The notes beneath the pieces are model-generated. The model was not told where the DNA came from, searched no databases, and saw only the letters and a list, made by a program, of their open reading frames with translations. DNA of 61,161 nt from Candidatus Hemicellulosilyticus sp. P3 (lineage in GTDB: Bacteria > Bacteroidota > Bacteroidia > Bacteroidales > P3), in assembly GCA_001543385.1 (NCBI GenBank), contig LPNH01000010.1, forward strand, positions 1 through 61,161, given 5' to 3'. A program made the position numbers and the translations under genes. Shown in pieces: positions 6,723 through 16,160 of the stretch. The first letter of the stretch is position 1, and every line of letters begins with the position of its first letter.

Positions 6723-9125
6723 CTATTTGTCAATCCGCATCCCGTAGAAGGAACGGTAGACAAAGATGAGCGCAACGACAAGGAATACGATGCCGAACCA
6801 TGGGGCCAGTCTTTGGAAGCCGCTGCTGATGGCTATCTCCATGGCCAGAACACCGAACAGGGTGGTGAATTTGATGATGGGGTTCAACGCCACAGACGAA
6901 GTGTCCTTGAAAGGGTCGCCTACAGTGTCGCCCACCACGCTGGCGTCATGCAACGGGGTGCTTTTGGCCTGCATGTCGACTTCCACCACTTTCTTGGCGT
7001 TGTCCCATGCGCCGCCGGCATTAGCCATATAAACAGCCTGGAACAAGCCGAACACAGCAATGCTGATCAGGTAACTGATGAAAAGGCATACAGCGTTCTT
7101 GCCACCGATGCCGGCCGGCGACGAGAAGCAGGCGAAAGCCAGGGCAAAGCAGAAGATGGCGATGAAGATGTTGATCATGCCTTTCTGCGCATAGTTGGTG
7201 CAGATTTTCACCACTTCCTGCGATTTTTCAATATCGGCTTTCTTGGGAGCATTGGGGTCGAGCTTGATATTGTCTTTGATGTAGCCCACCGCACGGTTGG
7301 CGCCGGTGGTCACAGCCTGCATTGAAGCGCCCGTGAACCAATAGATGACACAGCCTCCCAAAATGAATCCGAGAATAGAGTAGGGGTTGAGGAGGTTGAG
7401 TATGCCGGCAGGCTCGATGCCCAAAGTCTTCTCAATCATCAGAATGAGAGAGAAAATCATGGTTGTGGCTCCCACCACGGCAGTGCCGATGAGCACGGGC
7501 TTGGCCGTGGCCTTGAATGTGTTGCCTGCGCCATCGTTGGCCTCGAGATAATATTTAGCTTTCTCGAAATCGGGGGTGAAGCCGAACTCCTGCTCGATTT
7601 CTTTGCGGCTCTTGTCTATGTCGTCTTCGATGAGCGAGAGCTCATAGACGCTTTGGGCGTTGTCGGTTACGGGGCCATAGCTGTCGACAGCTATGGTGAC
7701 GGGGCCCATGCCCAACATGCCAAAAGCCACCAAACCGAAAGCAAAGATCGAATAGTAGCTGCCAAAGACCTCGCCGATGCCGAAATAGGTTGAGGCAAAG
7801 TAGGCAATAATCATCAATACAAAAAACACCAGCCCGGTCCAGAAGGCGCCAAAGTTGCCGGCCACAATGCCGGAGAGGATGTTGAGCGAAGCGCCGCCTT
7901 GGTTGGAGGCTTTGACCACCTCTTTCACGTGCTTGGACGTGGGTGAGGTGAACAACTTGGTAAATTCGGGGATGAGGGCCGCACCAAGGGTTCCGCAACT
8001 AATGATGATGGAGAGGGCAAGCCAGAGGTTGCCGCTTTCGCCACCCAAGATAAACCAGCTGGCTGCAAAAGTGCCGCAAATGGAAAGAATCGAGGTAATC
8101 CAGACCAAAGAGGTGAGCGGTTTCTCGAAATCGATGTCGTCGGCCTTGCTGTAACGGGCTTTTGCGATAAGTTGATTGAAATAGTATGCCAAGACTGAAG
8201 CCACAATGCCCAGAATGCGCATCACGAAAATCCATACCAGCAGTTTGACCTGCATGACAGGGTTGGTCACAGCCAAAAGGATAAAGCTCACCAATGCCAC
8301 ACCGGTGACGCCGTAGGTTTCGAACCCGTCGGCTGTGGGTCCGATGCTGTCGCCGGCGTTGTCGCCGGTGCAGTCGGCGATGACACCGGGATTACGCGGG
8401 TCATCCTCTCCGATTTTGAAGACCACTTTCATCAAGTCACTGCCAATGTCGGCGATTTTGGTGAAGATACCGCCTGCAATACGCAGGGCGCTGGCACCGA
8501 GGCTCTCACCAATGGCAAAACCGATAAAGCAACTGCCGGCCAGATGTTCAGGCATGAAAAGCAGGATCACCAGCATCAGCACAAGCTCGATGCAGATGAG
8601 AACAATACCGATGCTCATTCCGGCGCGTAATGGGATGTTGAGCAGGTCGAGCGGCTTGCGACGCAAGGAGGCAAAGGCCATGCGGGCATTGGCGTATGTG
8701 TTCATCCGAACTCCGAACCAAGCCACGCCGTAGGAGCCGAGAATACCGATAACGGTCCAGACCAACACAAGGCACACCGAACCGAGAGGCATGTGTTGCA
8801 GCACCCCGAAGTAGAGCGCCATGGCAGCGCCGATAAAGACAAAAAGCAGGACGAGAAACTTACCCTGTTGTTTGAGATAGGTGGAGCAGGTCTTGAAGAT
8901 CACATTGCCGATTTCCAACATGGAATCATGGGCCTTGAGTTTACGCACACGTCCAAACTGCCAGAAACCGAAAATAAGTCCCAGCACAACAACTAAAAAG
9001 CCCCAATAAAGGATACGGGCGTCGCCCGACGAGGCAAATCCGGCGGGCATTTCCAGGTCCGCCTCGCTGGCAAACCCGATCAGAGGCATGGCCAATGAAA
9101 ACAGAGCAGCAAGTAATTTCTTCAT
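6723..9125 (-). CDS. hppA: Membrane-bound ion-pumping pyrophosphatase
   Basis: Hydrolyses pyrophosphate in the cytoplasmic membrane and pumps H+ and/or Na+. The 800-residue protein has about 16 hydrophobic segments and the family signature DDPRNPGVIADCTGDNAGD, with the conserved acidic residues that bind Mg-PPi. A second copy of the acidic pattern is near the C-terminus (DTVGDPFKD). It belongs to the divergent form with GPTADGFETYG and a long loop after TDNAQSVYELS. In the segment AGNTFKATAK, Lys538 occupies the place where potassium-dependent enzymes have Ala, which suggests a potassium-independent pump. It is longer than the usual 670-740 residues because of the loop and an N-terminal hydrophobic extension (MKKLLAALFSLAMPLIGFAS). 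It diverges from argS. Confidence 0.93.
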   Translation of the reverse strand: MKKLLAALFSLAMPLIGFASEADLEMPAGFASSGDARILYWGFLVVVLGLIFGFWQFGRVRKLKAHDSMLEIGNVIFKTCSTYLKQQGKFLVLLFVFIGAAMALYFGVLQHMPLGSVCLVLVWTVIGILGSYGVAWFGVRMNTYANARMAFASLRRKPLDLLNIPLRAGMSIGIVLICIELVLMLVILLFMPEHLAGSCFIGFAIGESLGASALRIAGGIFTKIADIGSDLMKVVFKIGEDDPRNPGVIADCTGDNAGDSIGPTADGFETYGVTGVALVSFILLAVTNPVMQVKLLVWIFVMRILGIVASVLAYYFNQLIAKARYSKADDIDFEKPLTSLVWITSILSICGTFAASWFILGGESGNLWLALSIIISCGTLGAALIPEFTKLFTSPTSKHVKEVVKASNQGGASLNILSGIVAGNFGAFWTGLVFFVLMIIAYFASTYFGIGEVFGSYYSIFAFGLVAFGMLGMGPVTIAVDSYGPVTDNAQSVYELSLIEDDIDKSRKEIEQEFGFTPDFEKAKYYLEANDGAGNTFKATAKPVLIGTAVVGATTMIFSLILMIEKTLGIEPAGILNLLNPYSILGFILGGCVIYWFTGASMQAVTTGANRAVGYIKDNIKLDPNAPKKADIEKSQEVVKICTNYAQKGMINIFIAIFCFALAFACFSSPAGIGGKNAVCLFISYLISIAVFGLFQAVYMANAGGAWDNAKKVVEVDMQAKSTPLHDASVVGDTVGDPFKDTSSVALNPIIKFTTLFGVLAMEIAISSGFQRLAPWFGIVFLVVALIFVYRSFYGMRIDK

Positions 9126-9178
9126 ATAGTGAATTTAATTTGATAATGTTTCTGGTTCTGGCTTGATAAAATAATTTG

Positions 9179-9186
9179 CAAAGGTA
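9179..9186 (-). promoter_or_regulatory. hppA promoter -7 box
   Basis: The minus strand reads TACCTTTG, matching TAnnTTTG, 53 bases before the hppA start. No exact TTTG is seen at the -33 position, where the sequence is A/T-rich. Confidence 0.55.
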
Positions 9187-9192
9187 AGACAT

Positions 9193-9227
9193 TTTGAAGG
9201 AATATAGAAAAAAATATAGTAAATTTG
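9193..9227 (+). promoter_or_regulatory. argS promoter
   Basis: TTTG (9193-9196) and TAAATTTG (9220-9227) are spaced by 23 bases. Transcription would start near 9234, about 39 bases before the argS ATG at 9273. The alternative upstream ATG at 9225 falls inside the -7 box, which argues against it. Confidence 0.7.
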
Positions 9228-9272
9228 CAGTTCATTCAACTGTCACCAAACACTTTTCAACCAAGCAAACCA

Positions 9273-11072
9273 ATGATGAACATCTGCACTCAGCTTCAAG
9301 AATCCATTGCCGGCATATTAAAGGAACTGTACCGTATCGAGGCCTCAGCGTCGGACGTAGTGTTGCAAGCCACCAAGAAAGAGTTTGACGGCGATTATAC
9401 GTGGGTTGTATTCCCGTTTGTGAAAGCGGCACGTAAATCGCCCGAAGCAATGGCGACAGAAGTGGGCGCCCTGGTGCAGGAGCGGCTGAGCGAGGTGGAG
9501 GGATACAATGTGGTCAAGGGGTTTTTGAACTTTTCCGTCACCACCCGGTATTGGGGCCGTTTCGTCCGGGAGTGTTGCACCGACACCCGTTTCGGGATGA
9601 AGCCCGCATCCGGCACCGGGAAGCCGGTGGTGGTGGAGTACTCTTCGCCCAACACGAACAAGCCGTTGCACCTGGGTCATGTACGCAACAACCTGTTGGG
9701 ATGGTCGGTAAGTGAGCTGCTGTCGGCCAACGGCATGCAGGTGAAGCGAGTCAATCTGGTCAACGACAGAGGTATTCACATCTGCAAATCAATGCTGGCA
9801 TGGCAGCGTTACGGGCATGGGGAGACGCCGGAGTCAAGCGGCATGAAAGGCGACCACCTGGTGGGCAAATATTATGTCGAATTCGACAAACATTATAAAG
9901 AGGAAGTGGCTCGGTTGACAGCCTCGGGATGCAGTGAAGACGAAGCCAGGCAACAGGCGCCGCTGATGCAGGAAGCACAGCGGATGCTGAAACTTTGGGA
10001 GGAGGGCGACGCCGAGGTGCGCCAGTTGTGGAAAAGGATGAACGGGTGGGTCTATGAAGGCTTCGACGAGACATATCGCAAGCTGGGTGTAGGGTTTGAC
10101 AAAGTGTACTATGAATCCGACACCTATCTGCTCGGCAAGGAGCTGGTGCAGAAAGGTCTCGACATGGGCGTGCTATTCCGTAAAGAGGACGGCAGCGTTT
10201 GGTGTGACCTTACGGCTGACGGCCTGGATCAAAAACTTTTGCTGCGCAAGGACGGGACATCGGTATATATGACTCAAGACTTGGGCACAGCGCTGTTGCG
10301 GCATAACGACTTCGGTGCAGACAGGCTGATATATGTCGTCGGCAACGAGCAGGACTATCATTTCAAGGTGCTCAAACTCATTCTGGCCAAACTGGGCTTC
10401 GACTGGGCCGACCAGGTGTACCATCTGTCGTATGGTATGGTGGAGCTGCCCAACGGCAAGATGAAATCCCGCGAAGGCACTGTGGTCGATGCCGACGACC
10501 TCGTTGCCGAGATGGAGCGTGACGCCGCAGAGATGTGTCGCGACAGAGGTAAGATAGACGACATGTCGGAGACAGAACGGGAACATCTGTTTCATATCCT
10601 TGCAATGGGGGCCCTCAAATATTTCATCCTCAAAGTCGACCCTTCTAAAAATATGCTGTTCAATCCGGCTGAAAGTATTGATTTCAACGGCAATACAGGC
10701 CCTTTTATACAATATACCCACGCCCGTATCCGAAGCATTGTGCGAAAAGGAGAGAAGGAAGGTCTGCATTGGGCGGATATGTCAGAAGCCGATATACAGG
10801 TCCTTACAGCGAAAGAACGCGAAGTGGTCAAGACGCTGCACGAACTGCCCAATGTAGTGGAGCAAGCCGCCGCTGCCTTCAGCCCGGCCATGATAGCCAA
10901 TTTCGCTTATGAGCTGGCCAAGAATTTCAATAGTTTTTACCAAGACACCCCGATTCTGCGGGAGACAAATGAGCAATTGAAAGCATTCCGCGTCATGCTC
11001 TGTGCGATGGTGGGCCATGCACTTCGCAACACAATGCAGATCCTGGGCATCGAGGTTCCCGAAAGAATGTAG
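9273..11072 (+). CDS. argS: Arginyl-tRNA synthetase
   Basis: Charges tRNA-Arg with arginine. The 599-residue class I enzyme has an N-terminal tRNA-recognition domain and the HIGH-type motif HLGHVRNNLLG preceded by VEYSSPNTNKP. The KMSKS-equivalent is degenerate (KMKSREGTVV). It ends in a C-terminal DALR anticodon-binding helical domain. The frame is open upstream to 9225, but ATG 9273 (or the adjacent ATG at 9276) lies downstream of the predicted transcription start and is preferred. It is probably followed on the same strand by the thioesterase gene after 97 bases. Confidence 0.96.
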   Translation: MMNICTQLQESIAGILKELYRIEASASDVVLQATKKEFDGDYTWVVFPFVKAARKSPEAMATEVGALVQERLSEVEGYNVVKGFLNFSVTTRYWGRFVRECCTDTRFGMKPASGTGKPVVVEYSSPNTNKPLHLGHVRNNLLGWSVSELLSANGMQVKRVNLVNDRGIHICKSMLAWQRYGHGETPESSGMKGDHLVGKYYVEFDKHYKEEVARLTASGCSEDEARQQAPLMQEAQRMLKLWEEGDAEVRQLWKRMNGWVYEGFDETYRKLGVGFDKVYYESDTYLLGKELVQKGLDMGVLFRKEDGSVWCDLTADGLDQKLLLRKDGTSVYMTQDLGTALLRHNDFGADRLIYVVGNEQDYHFKVLKLILAKLGFDWADQVYHLSYGMVELPNGKMKSREGTVVDADDLVAEMERDAAEMCRDRGKIDDMSETEREHLFHILAMGALKYFILKVDPSKNMLFNPAESIDFNGNTGPFIQYTHARIRSIVRKGEKEGLHWADMSEADIQVLTAKEREVVKTLHELPNVVEQAAAAFSPAMIANFAYELAKNFNSFYQDTPILRETNEQLKAFRVMLCAMVGHALRNTMQILGIEVPERM

Positions 11073-11169
11073 AAAGGTATTTAAATCTGTAATTTACGGA
11101 CCATAAGACGGAATAACTGTCATGCCGGTCCACGTTGTCATTTTGTTCGAAACATAATATCAGGGAATT

Positions 11170-11895
11170 ATGCGCTTCTCCCGTGAATATCAAGTCCATT
11201 CGTTGGAATGCGATGCGTCGGACCACCTGAACCTCTGGGGTTTGGCACGTTATTACCAAGAAATTGCCGAACTGCATGCCATATCAATAGGCAACGGTTT
11301 CAGCGACCTGATTCAACATGGCAAAGCCTGGGTTTTGTGCCGCATGTTTTTTCATATTGACGAAATGCCGAAGGAATGGTCAAAAATCAACCTGACGACA
11401 TGGCTCAGAGGAACAAACGGACTGTTTTCCATGCGAGATTACCGGCTTGCCGATCAAGAGGGCAGGGTGCTTGCCGCAGCCTCATGCTATTGGGCTATCA
11501 TCGATTATGAGACCCGCCATGTATGCCGGCTAACAAACTTGATGGGTGACTACGGTTTCGAAACGGAAGCGGCTACACCGGTGGACGAGTTGCGGAAGTT
11601 GACCTGTCCGCCAATGACTGACGACGATATAGTGGCCCGTATTCCAGTCTTACGGTCGTTCATCGATCACACTAATCACGTCAACAATGCCGAATATCTG
11701 CGTATCATATCTGATTATCTGCCGAATAATCTGATTTCGCTGCGCAATACTGATCTCAGGATAGATTTTCTACGTGAGACGAAACCGGACGACACACTGG
11801 TTGTCTCGCGTAAACAGGATAACAACGCGAACTGGTTCTGTATATCCAATTCTCAAGGGGTTTCCACTGTGGCTCGCGTCGACTCGCTCGATTGA
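11170..11895 (+). CDS. Acyl-ACP thioesterase
   Basis: Releases free fatty acids from acyl carrier protein. The 241-residue protein has the tandem hot-dog layout of the FatA/bacterial acyl-ACP thioesterase family. The first repeat opens with DASDHLNLWGLARYYQEIAE. The second repeat carries DHTNHVNNAEYLR, where the family's catalytic Asn and His sit. It is slightly shorter than the 245-250 residues usual in Bacteroidales. It lies between argS and a terminator that serves the convergent TPR gene. The free fatty acids may feed lipid remodelling, but the physiological role is not shown here. Confidence 0.9.
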   Translation: MRFSREYQVHSLECDASDHLNLWGLARYYQEIAELHAISIGNGFSDLIQHGKAWVLCRMFFHIDEMPKEWSKINLTTWLRGTNGLFSMRDYRLADQEGRVLAAASCYWAIIDYETRHVCRLTNLMGDYGFETEAATPVDELRKLTCPPMTDDDIVARIPVLRSFIDHTNHVNNAEYLRIISDYLPNNLISLRNTDLRIDFLRETKPDDTLVVSRKQDNNANWFCISNSQGVSTVARVDSLD

Positions 11896-12034
11896 CGTTC
11901 CACGCAAGTTTATTGGTAAGGTCACAGTCTAATATTTATGGCCTGATGAGTATTCTCACGGACTTTTCTTTCGCTACATATTTTATTCCTTACTTAACAT
12001 AACGCCCATTCTCAATTAAAAAAAATAATAAAAA

Positions 12035-12058
12035 AAATGCCGGTCAATGCCGGCATTT
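12035..12058 (-). terminator. Terminator of the TPR gene
   Basis: AAATGCCGG (12035-12043) pairs with CCGGCATTT (12050-12058) over a six-base loop. On the minus strand the stem runs directly into a long T-rich tract (12037 down to 12017), a classic intrinsic terminator five bases past the TPR stop codon. The plus strand is weaker, but it may also stop thioesterase transcripts. Confidence 0.85.
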
Positions 12059-12062
12059 ATAT

Positions 12063-13307
12063 TTAATTGGATTGAATCTGACTCAGTCTGACATTGACAG
12101 GTTTGAGTTCGTCGTACATTTCCAGACGAGCGTAGATTTGTTTGAGTGCATTCAAGCAATGAAAAAGATTGGCTCGATGCATCTGCTGTGTCGATTCGTC
12201 CTGAGCGTCGATGAAACTGATGGCCGAATTGAAATATTGGATGGATTGGCGGAAAAATGCCTTGGATTCTTCGTTGAGTTTGTCAGACAGACCCGTCTCG
12301 TCTTCAAGGGGAACTGCATTGGCGGCATCGAGTTTGTCAACGCCACGGTTGAAAATCATGGTGCCGATGCCATAGTTGGCTTCAAACTGGTTGGGATTGA
12401 GCTGCAGCGACTCTTGGTACTTGGCCATGGCGCCATCATAGTCCTGTGTTTCGGCCAAGATACCGGCCGCAGCACTTAACAGGCCCACATAAACGGCGGG
12501 ATTGTCCTTGCTCATCTCTATGGCTTTGTTGATTTCATCTCTTCCGCTTTCCACGTTGCCGGACAGCAGATAGGCTTCTGCCATCAGGAGCGACGAGTTG
12601 TAGTCCGTCGGGCAATTTTTGGCGTAGCTCTTCCCTATCTTCATGGCCTCAACGGTGTCAGCCTGTGACTTATAGATGTCAAACAAGGTGCGGTACACCA
12701 CCTGTTTGTCGGTGCGTGTCCGGACGAGAGGCTTGAAATATTTCAACGTCAAGTCGTTGTCGCGCAAATTTTTGGCCGACAAACCTGCCAGAAAGTAGGC
12801 ATCCATGGCAAATTTGCGGTCGCCGGAGGCGTTGAAGACCTTAATGGCTTCCTCGCACAAGCGGATGGATTCGTTGTATTCGTTCTTTTCGTTATAGCTG
12901 GTGACGGCACGGGTGTAGTATTCATTACCTATATAGCGCAGCACCTGATTGTTGCGCTCGGCATACTCGTTGTCGGAATCGAGTTCTTTGCATCGCATTG
13001 ACGCATTCAACGCGGTCTCAAGCCATGTATGGTAGACCGATGCAGGGTCGTCGGCCAACTTGTTGAATTTAGATTTTTTGTTGGTGGCAATATCAGCACC
13101 GATCTGGCTGTATATCAGTCCTGCATAATACCAGGTCTTGGCGTCGCCCTTAGTGCTCTCGTGTTCGCAAGCGGCATCGATTTCATTCTTGGCTTTGTCC
13201 AAGTATCCTTTTTTCATGTCCTGCGCGGCGCTCTGCACATTGAGTGTCTGAGCCATGGAACCAATACTCAAGGCAAGGGCGGCCACAATCATGGTGATTT
13301 TTTTCAT
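12063..13307 (-). CDS. Exported tetratricopeptide-repeat protein
   Basis: A 414-residue protein with a Sec signal peptide (MKKITMIVAALALSIGSMAQ) and helical repeats across the rest. The clearest TPR-like units run from about residue 40 to 80 (GDAKTWYYAGLIYSQIG) and 255 to 315 (YDGAMAKYQESLQLNPNQFEANYGIG). It is predicted to be periplasmic or envelope-associated and to mediate protein contacts; no catalytic motif is seen. It lies 74 bases after gyrA on the same strand with no recognisable promoter between them, so it may be co-transcribed with gyrA. A strong terminator follows. The function is not known. Confidence 0.8.
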   Translation of the reverse strand: MKKITMIVAALALSIGSMAQTLNVQSAAQDMKKGYLDKAKNEIDAACEHESTKGDAKTWYYAGLIYSQIGADIATNKKSKFNKLADDPASVYHTWLETALNASMRCKELDSDNEYAERNNQVLRYIGNEYYTRAVTSYNEKNEYNESIRLCEEAIKVFNASGDRKFAMDAYFLAGLSAKNLRDNDLTLKYFKPLVRTRTDKQVVYRTLFDIYKSQADTVEAMKIGKSYAKNCPTDYNSSLLMAEAYLLSGNVESGRDEINKAIEMSKDNPAVYVGLLSAAAGILAETQDYDGAMAKYQESLQLNPNQFEANYGIGTMIFNRGVDKLDAANAVPLEDETGLSDKLNEESKAFFRQSIQYFNSAISFIDAQDESTQQMHRANLFHCLNALKQIYARLEMYDELKPVNVRLSQIQSN

Positions 13308-13381
13308 GGGGATTAGGATTTTGGTTTTTGTTTCGGTGATTTAAAACGAGGTTCGCTAAATATTTAGTGACATTCTGCCAA

Positions 13382-15928
13382 CTATTCTTGCGATTTGTCC
13401 GTCTCGACCGACACATTCGTATCGTCACTGGTCTGTGCCGGAGTCGATTCGGTGCCATCTGACACTGCGGCCTCATCTTCGTCGGACGCGGCTGGCACGG
13501 ACGCAATGGAGGCAATGTTGTCCTTGCCGCGCAAATTGATGAGCTTCACACCCTGAGTGGCCCGTCCCATGACGCGCAACTCCTCGACTCTCATACGGAT
13601 GGTAATGCCCGAACGGTTGATTATCATAATATCATTTTCGTCGCTGACATTGGTGATGGCGACCAAGTTACCGGTCTTCTCGGTGATCTGCATGGTTTTG
13701 ACGCCTTTACCGCCACGGTGTGTAGCCCGGTATTCAGACAGTGCTGAACGTTTGCCGTAGCCTTGCTCCGAGACCACAAGGATATCGCTGTCGGCATTGT
13801 CGACGCAGAGCATGTTGATGACAATGTCGTCGTCGCCTTCAAGCGAGATACCCCTGACACCGGAGGCACCACGGCCCATGTCGCGGAATTCATCCTCCAT
13901 ACAACGCATTACCTTGCCTTTGCTCGAGGCGATAAGGATTTCGTTGCTGCCGTCGGTCAGGCGGGCGGTAAGCAGTTCGTCGCCCTCACGGATGCCCACG
14001 GCGATGATGCCGTTGACACGCGGGCGGGAGTAGGCTTCCAACGTGGTTTTCTTGACAATGCCATGTTTGGTGCACATGACAATGTAATGATTTTTGATAT
14101 AATCCTCGTCACTGAGTGTCTTCACGTTGACATAGGCCTTCACTTTGTCGTCGGGTTCCAAATTGATGAGATTGAGGATAGCTCGGCCTTTTGAGTTCTT
14201 CTCCCCTTCGGGTATTTCAAACGTGCGGAGCCAATAGCAACGGCCTTTCTCGGTGAAAAAGAGGATGTAGTTGTGATTGGTGGCGGTGAAAATGTGTTCG
14301 ACAAAGTCTTCGTTGCGCACCGACGAGCCTTTTGAGCCCACTCCTCCCCTACTCTGTGTATGATATTCCGAAAGGAGCGTCCGTTTGATGTAACCCATGT
14401 GCGATATGGTGACCACCACCTGTGCATCCGGAATGGTGTCTTCGATGCGGAAATTGGCGGCATCGTATTCGATACGGCTTTTTCGGTCGTCACCGTATTT
14501 CTCACGGATTTCGACAAACTCGTCTGTGATGACCTGCATCAACACGTCATGGTTGCCCAATATCTCTTTGCAGCGTTCGATGAAACGCATTTTCTCGTCG
14601 TATTCATCTTGAAGTTTCTGGCGTTCGAGGCCGGTCAACTGGCGCAAACGCATCTCAACGATGGCCTGTGCCTGCAACTCGGAGAAGCCGAAACGGTTCA
14701 TCAATCCGCTACGGGCGTCGTCGACAGTTTCTGACGAACGGATCAAACTGATGATTTGGTCGATAATGTCGAGGGCTTTCAGGAATCCCTCCAGAATGTG
14801 GGCCCGCTTCTCGGCTTCGGCCATGTCGAAACGGGTGCGTCTCGTCACCACCTCCTCACGATGCTCGATGAAGTTGCGGATGAGATCCTTAAGGTTCAGC
14901 AGCACGGGACGGCCATGAACCAGCGCAATGTTGTTGACTGCAAACGAACTCTGCAACTCGGAGAGCTGGAAAAGCTTATTGAGGATGACTTTGGGCATCA
15001 CGTCGTGGCGCAGGAAGTAGACCACACGGATGCCATCCTTGTCGGACTCGTCGCGGATGTCGGTGATTCCCACGATTTTGCCATCCTTGACAAGCTGGGC
15101 TTGCTTTTTGATCATCTCCGACTTGTTGACACCATAAGGTATGGAGTGGGCGATAATGATGTTGCGGCCCTTGGAATCGGTCTCGATAGAAGTCTCTGCT
15201 CGCATGACCACACTACCGCGGCCAGTGGTGAAAGCCTCGCGAACCCCGTTGTAGCCATAGATGATGCCTCCGGTAGGGAAATCGGGGGCCGTGATGTGCT
15301 GCATCAGTTCCTCAACGGTGATATCTGGATTCTGCACATAGGCGATGCAGCCGTTCATCACCTCGCGCAGGTTATGTGTCGGCATGTTGGTCGCCATGCC
15401 GACGGCGATGCCGTTGGATCCGTTCACTAACAGGTTCGGTATGCGGGATGGCAACACTGAAGGCTCCTCGCGGTCGTTGTCGTAAGTGGGCACCATGTCA
15501 ACGGTGTCCTTCTTGATGTCGGCCAGCATCTCGTTGGCTATTTGTGCCATGCGTGCCTCGGTATAGCGCATGGCCGCGGCACCGTCGCCATCGATGGAAC
15601 CGAAGTTGCCCTGGCCGTCGACCAGCCTGTAGCGCATGGCCCAAGGCTGAGCAAGGCGCACCAAGGCTCCGTATACCGACGAGTCGCCGTGGGGATGATA
15701 CTTACCCAACACCTCACCAACGACAGTGGCAGACTTCTTATAGGATGTATTGTAGAATAGCCCCATGTCGTTCATCGCATAGAGAATACGGCGGTGAACA
15801 GGCTTCAGGCCGTCACGAACATCGGGGAGCGCACGCGATACAATCACCGACATGGCGTAGTCGATATAGGCGCTCTTCATCGTGGTCTCGATGTCTACCT
15901 TCGTGATTTTTTCGTTTTCAGATACCAT
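13382..15928 (-). CDS. gyrA: DNA gyrase subunit A
   Basis: Breakage-reunion subunit of DNA gyrase, which introduces negative supercoils together with GyrB. The 848-residue protein has the catalytic Tyr122 in AMRYTEARM. The quinolone-resistance-determining region is [13 protein letters not shown], where Ser83 is kept but the position of E. coli Asp87 is Gly. The C-terminal beta-pinwheel has repeated blades, among them RGGVGSKG and a GyrA-box-like HRGGKGV, which favours gyrase over ParC. The final 40 residues are acidic and low-complexity ([16 protein letters not shown]). It diverges from clpC and is followed by the TPR gene. Confidence 0.96.
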   Translation of the reverse strand: MVSENEKITKVDIETTMKSAYIDYAMSVIVSRALPDVRDGLKPVHRRILYAMNDMGLFYNTSYKKSATVVGEVLGKYHPHGDSSVYGALVRLAQPWAMRYRLVDGQGNFGSIDGDGAAAMRYTEARMAQIANEMLADIKKDTVDMVPTYDNDREEPSVLPSRIPNLLVNGSNGIAVGMATNMPTHNLREVMNGCIAYVQNPDITVEELMQHITAPDFPTGGIIYGYNGVREAFTTGRGSVVMRAETSIETDSKGRNIIIAHSIPYGVNKSEMIKKQAQLVKDGKIVGITDIRDESDKDGIRVVYFLRHDVMPKVILNKLFQLSELQSSFAVNNIALVHGRPVLLNLKDLIRNFIEHREEVVTRRTRFDMAEAEKRAHILEGFLKALDIIDQIISLIRSSETVDDARSGLMNRFGFSELQAQAIVEMRLRQLTGLERQKLQDEYDEKMRFIERCKEILGNHDVLMQVITDEFVEIREKYGDDRKSRIEYDAANFRIEDTIPDAQVVVTISHMGYIKRTLLSEYHTQSRGGVGSKGSSVRNEDFVEHIFTATNHNYILFFTEKGRCYWLRTFEIPEGEKNSKGRAILNLINLEPDDKVKAYVNVKTLSDEDYIKNHYIVMCTKHGIVKKTTLEAYSRPRVNGIIAVGIREGDELLTARLTDGSNEILIASSKGKVMRCMEDEFRDMGRGASGVRGISLEGDDDIVINMLCVDNADSDILVVSEQGYGKRSALSEYRATHRGGKGVKTMQITEKTGNLVAITNVSDENDIMIINRSGITIRMRVEELRVMGRATQGVKLINLRGKDNIASIASVPAASDEDEAAVSDGTESTPAQTSDDTNVSVETDKSQE

Positions 15929-15977
15929 TGCAGAGTCAGTTTAGTTGATACCAGCCCCGGCTACAGGGATTAAGATG

Positions 15978-15985
15978 CAAAAGTA
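15978..15985 (-). promoter_or_regulatory. gyrA promoter -7 box
   Basis: The minus strand reads TACTTTTG, matching TAnnTTTG, 50 bases before the gyrA start at 15928. No TTTG is found at the usual -33 spacing. Confidence 0.5.
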
Positions 15986-16123
15986 CAAAAAAAACATTTC
16001 TCAATCCACTCCTCATTGCACAAAAAATGCACATATTTTAAACAATCCGACACTATTTTTTGCTTTTTTGGCGAGGTGCCGATGAATTAAACAAACCGAT
16101 GTTGAAAATAAGGGCCGCGCATG

Positions 16124-16156
16124 TTGTGCCCCCTCCTGTTATTCTTGCTATTTTTG
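16124..16156 (+). promoter_or_regulatory. clpC promoter placed directly at the start codon
   Basis: TATTTTTG (16149-16156) matches the -7 consensus, and TTG (16124-16126) lies 22 bases upstream in the -33 position. The ATG of clpC begins at 16161, only four bases after the -7 box. Transcription should therefore begin at or within a few bases of the start codon, implying a leaderless mRNA. Confidence 0.6.
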
Positions 16157-16160
16157 CAGC

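Noticed and set aside
13351..13368. Palindrome CTAAATATTTAG between gyrA and the TPR gene as a terminator
   Set aside because: The stem is only A/T-rich with no loop or T-run; too weak to call.
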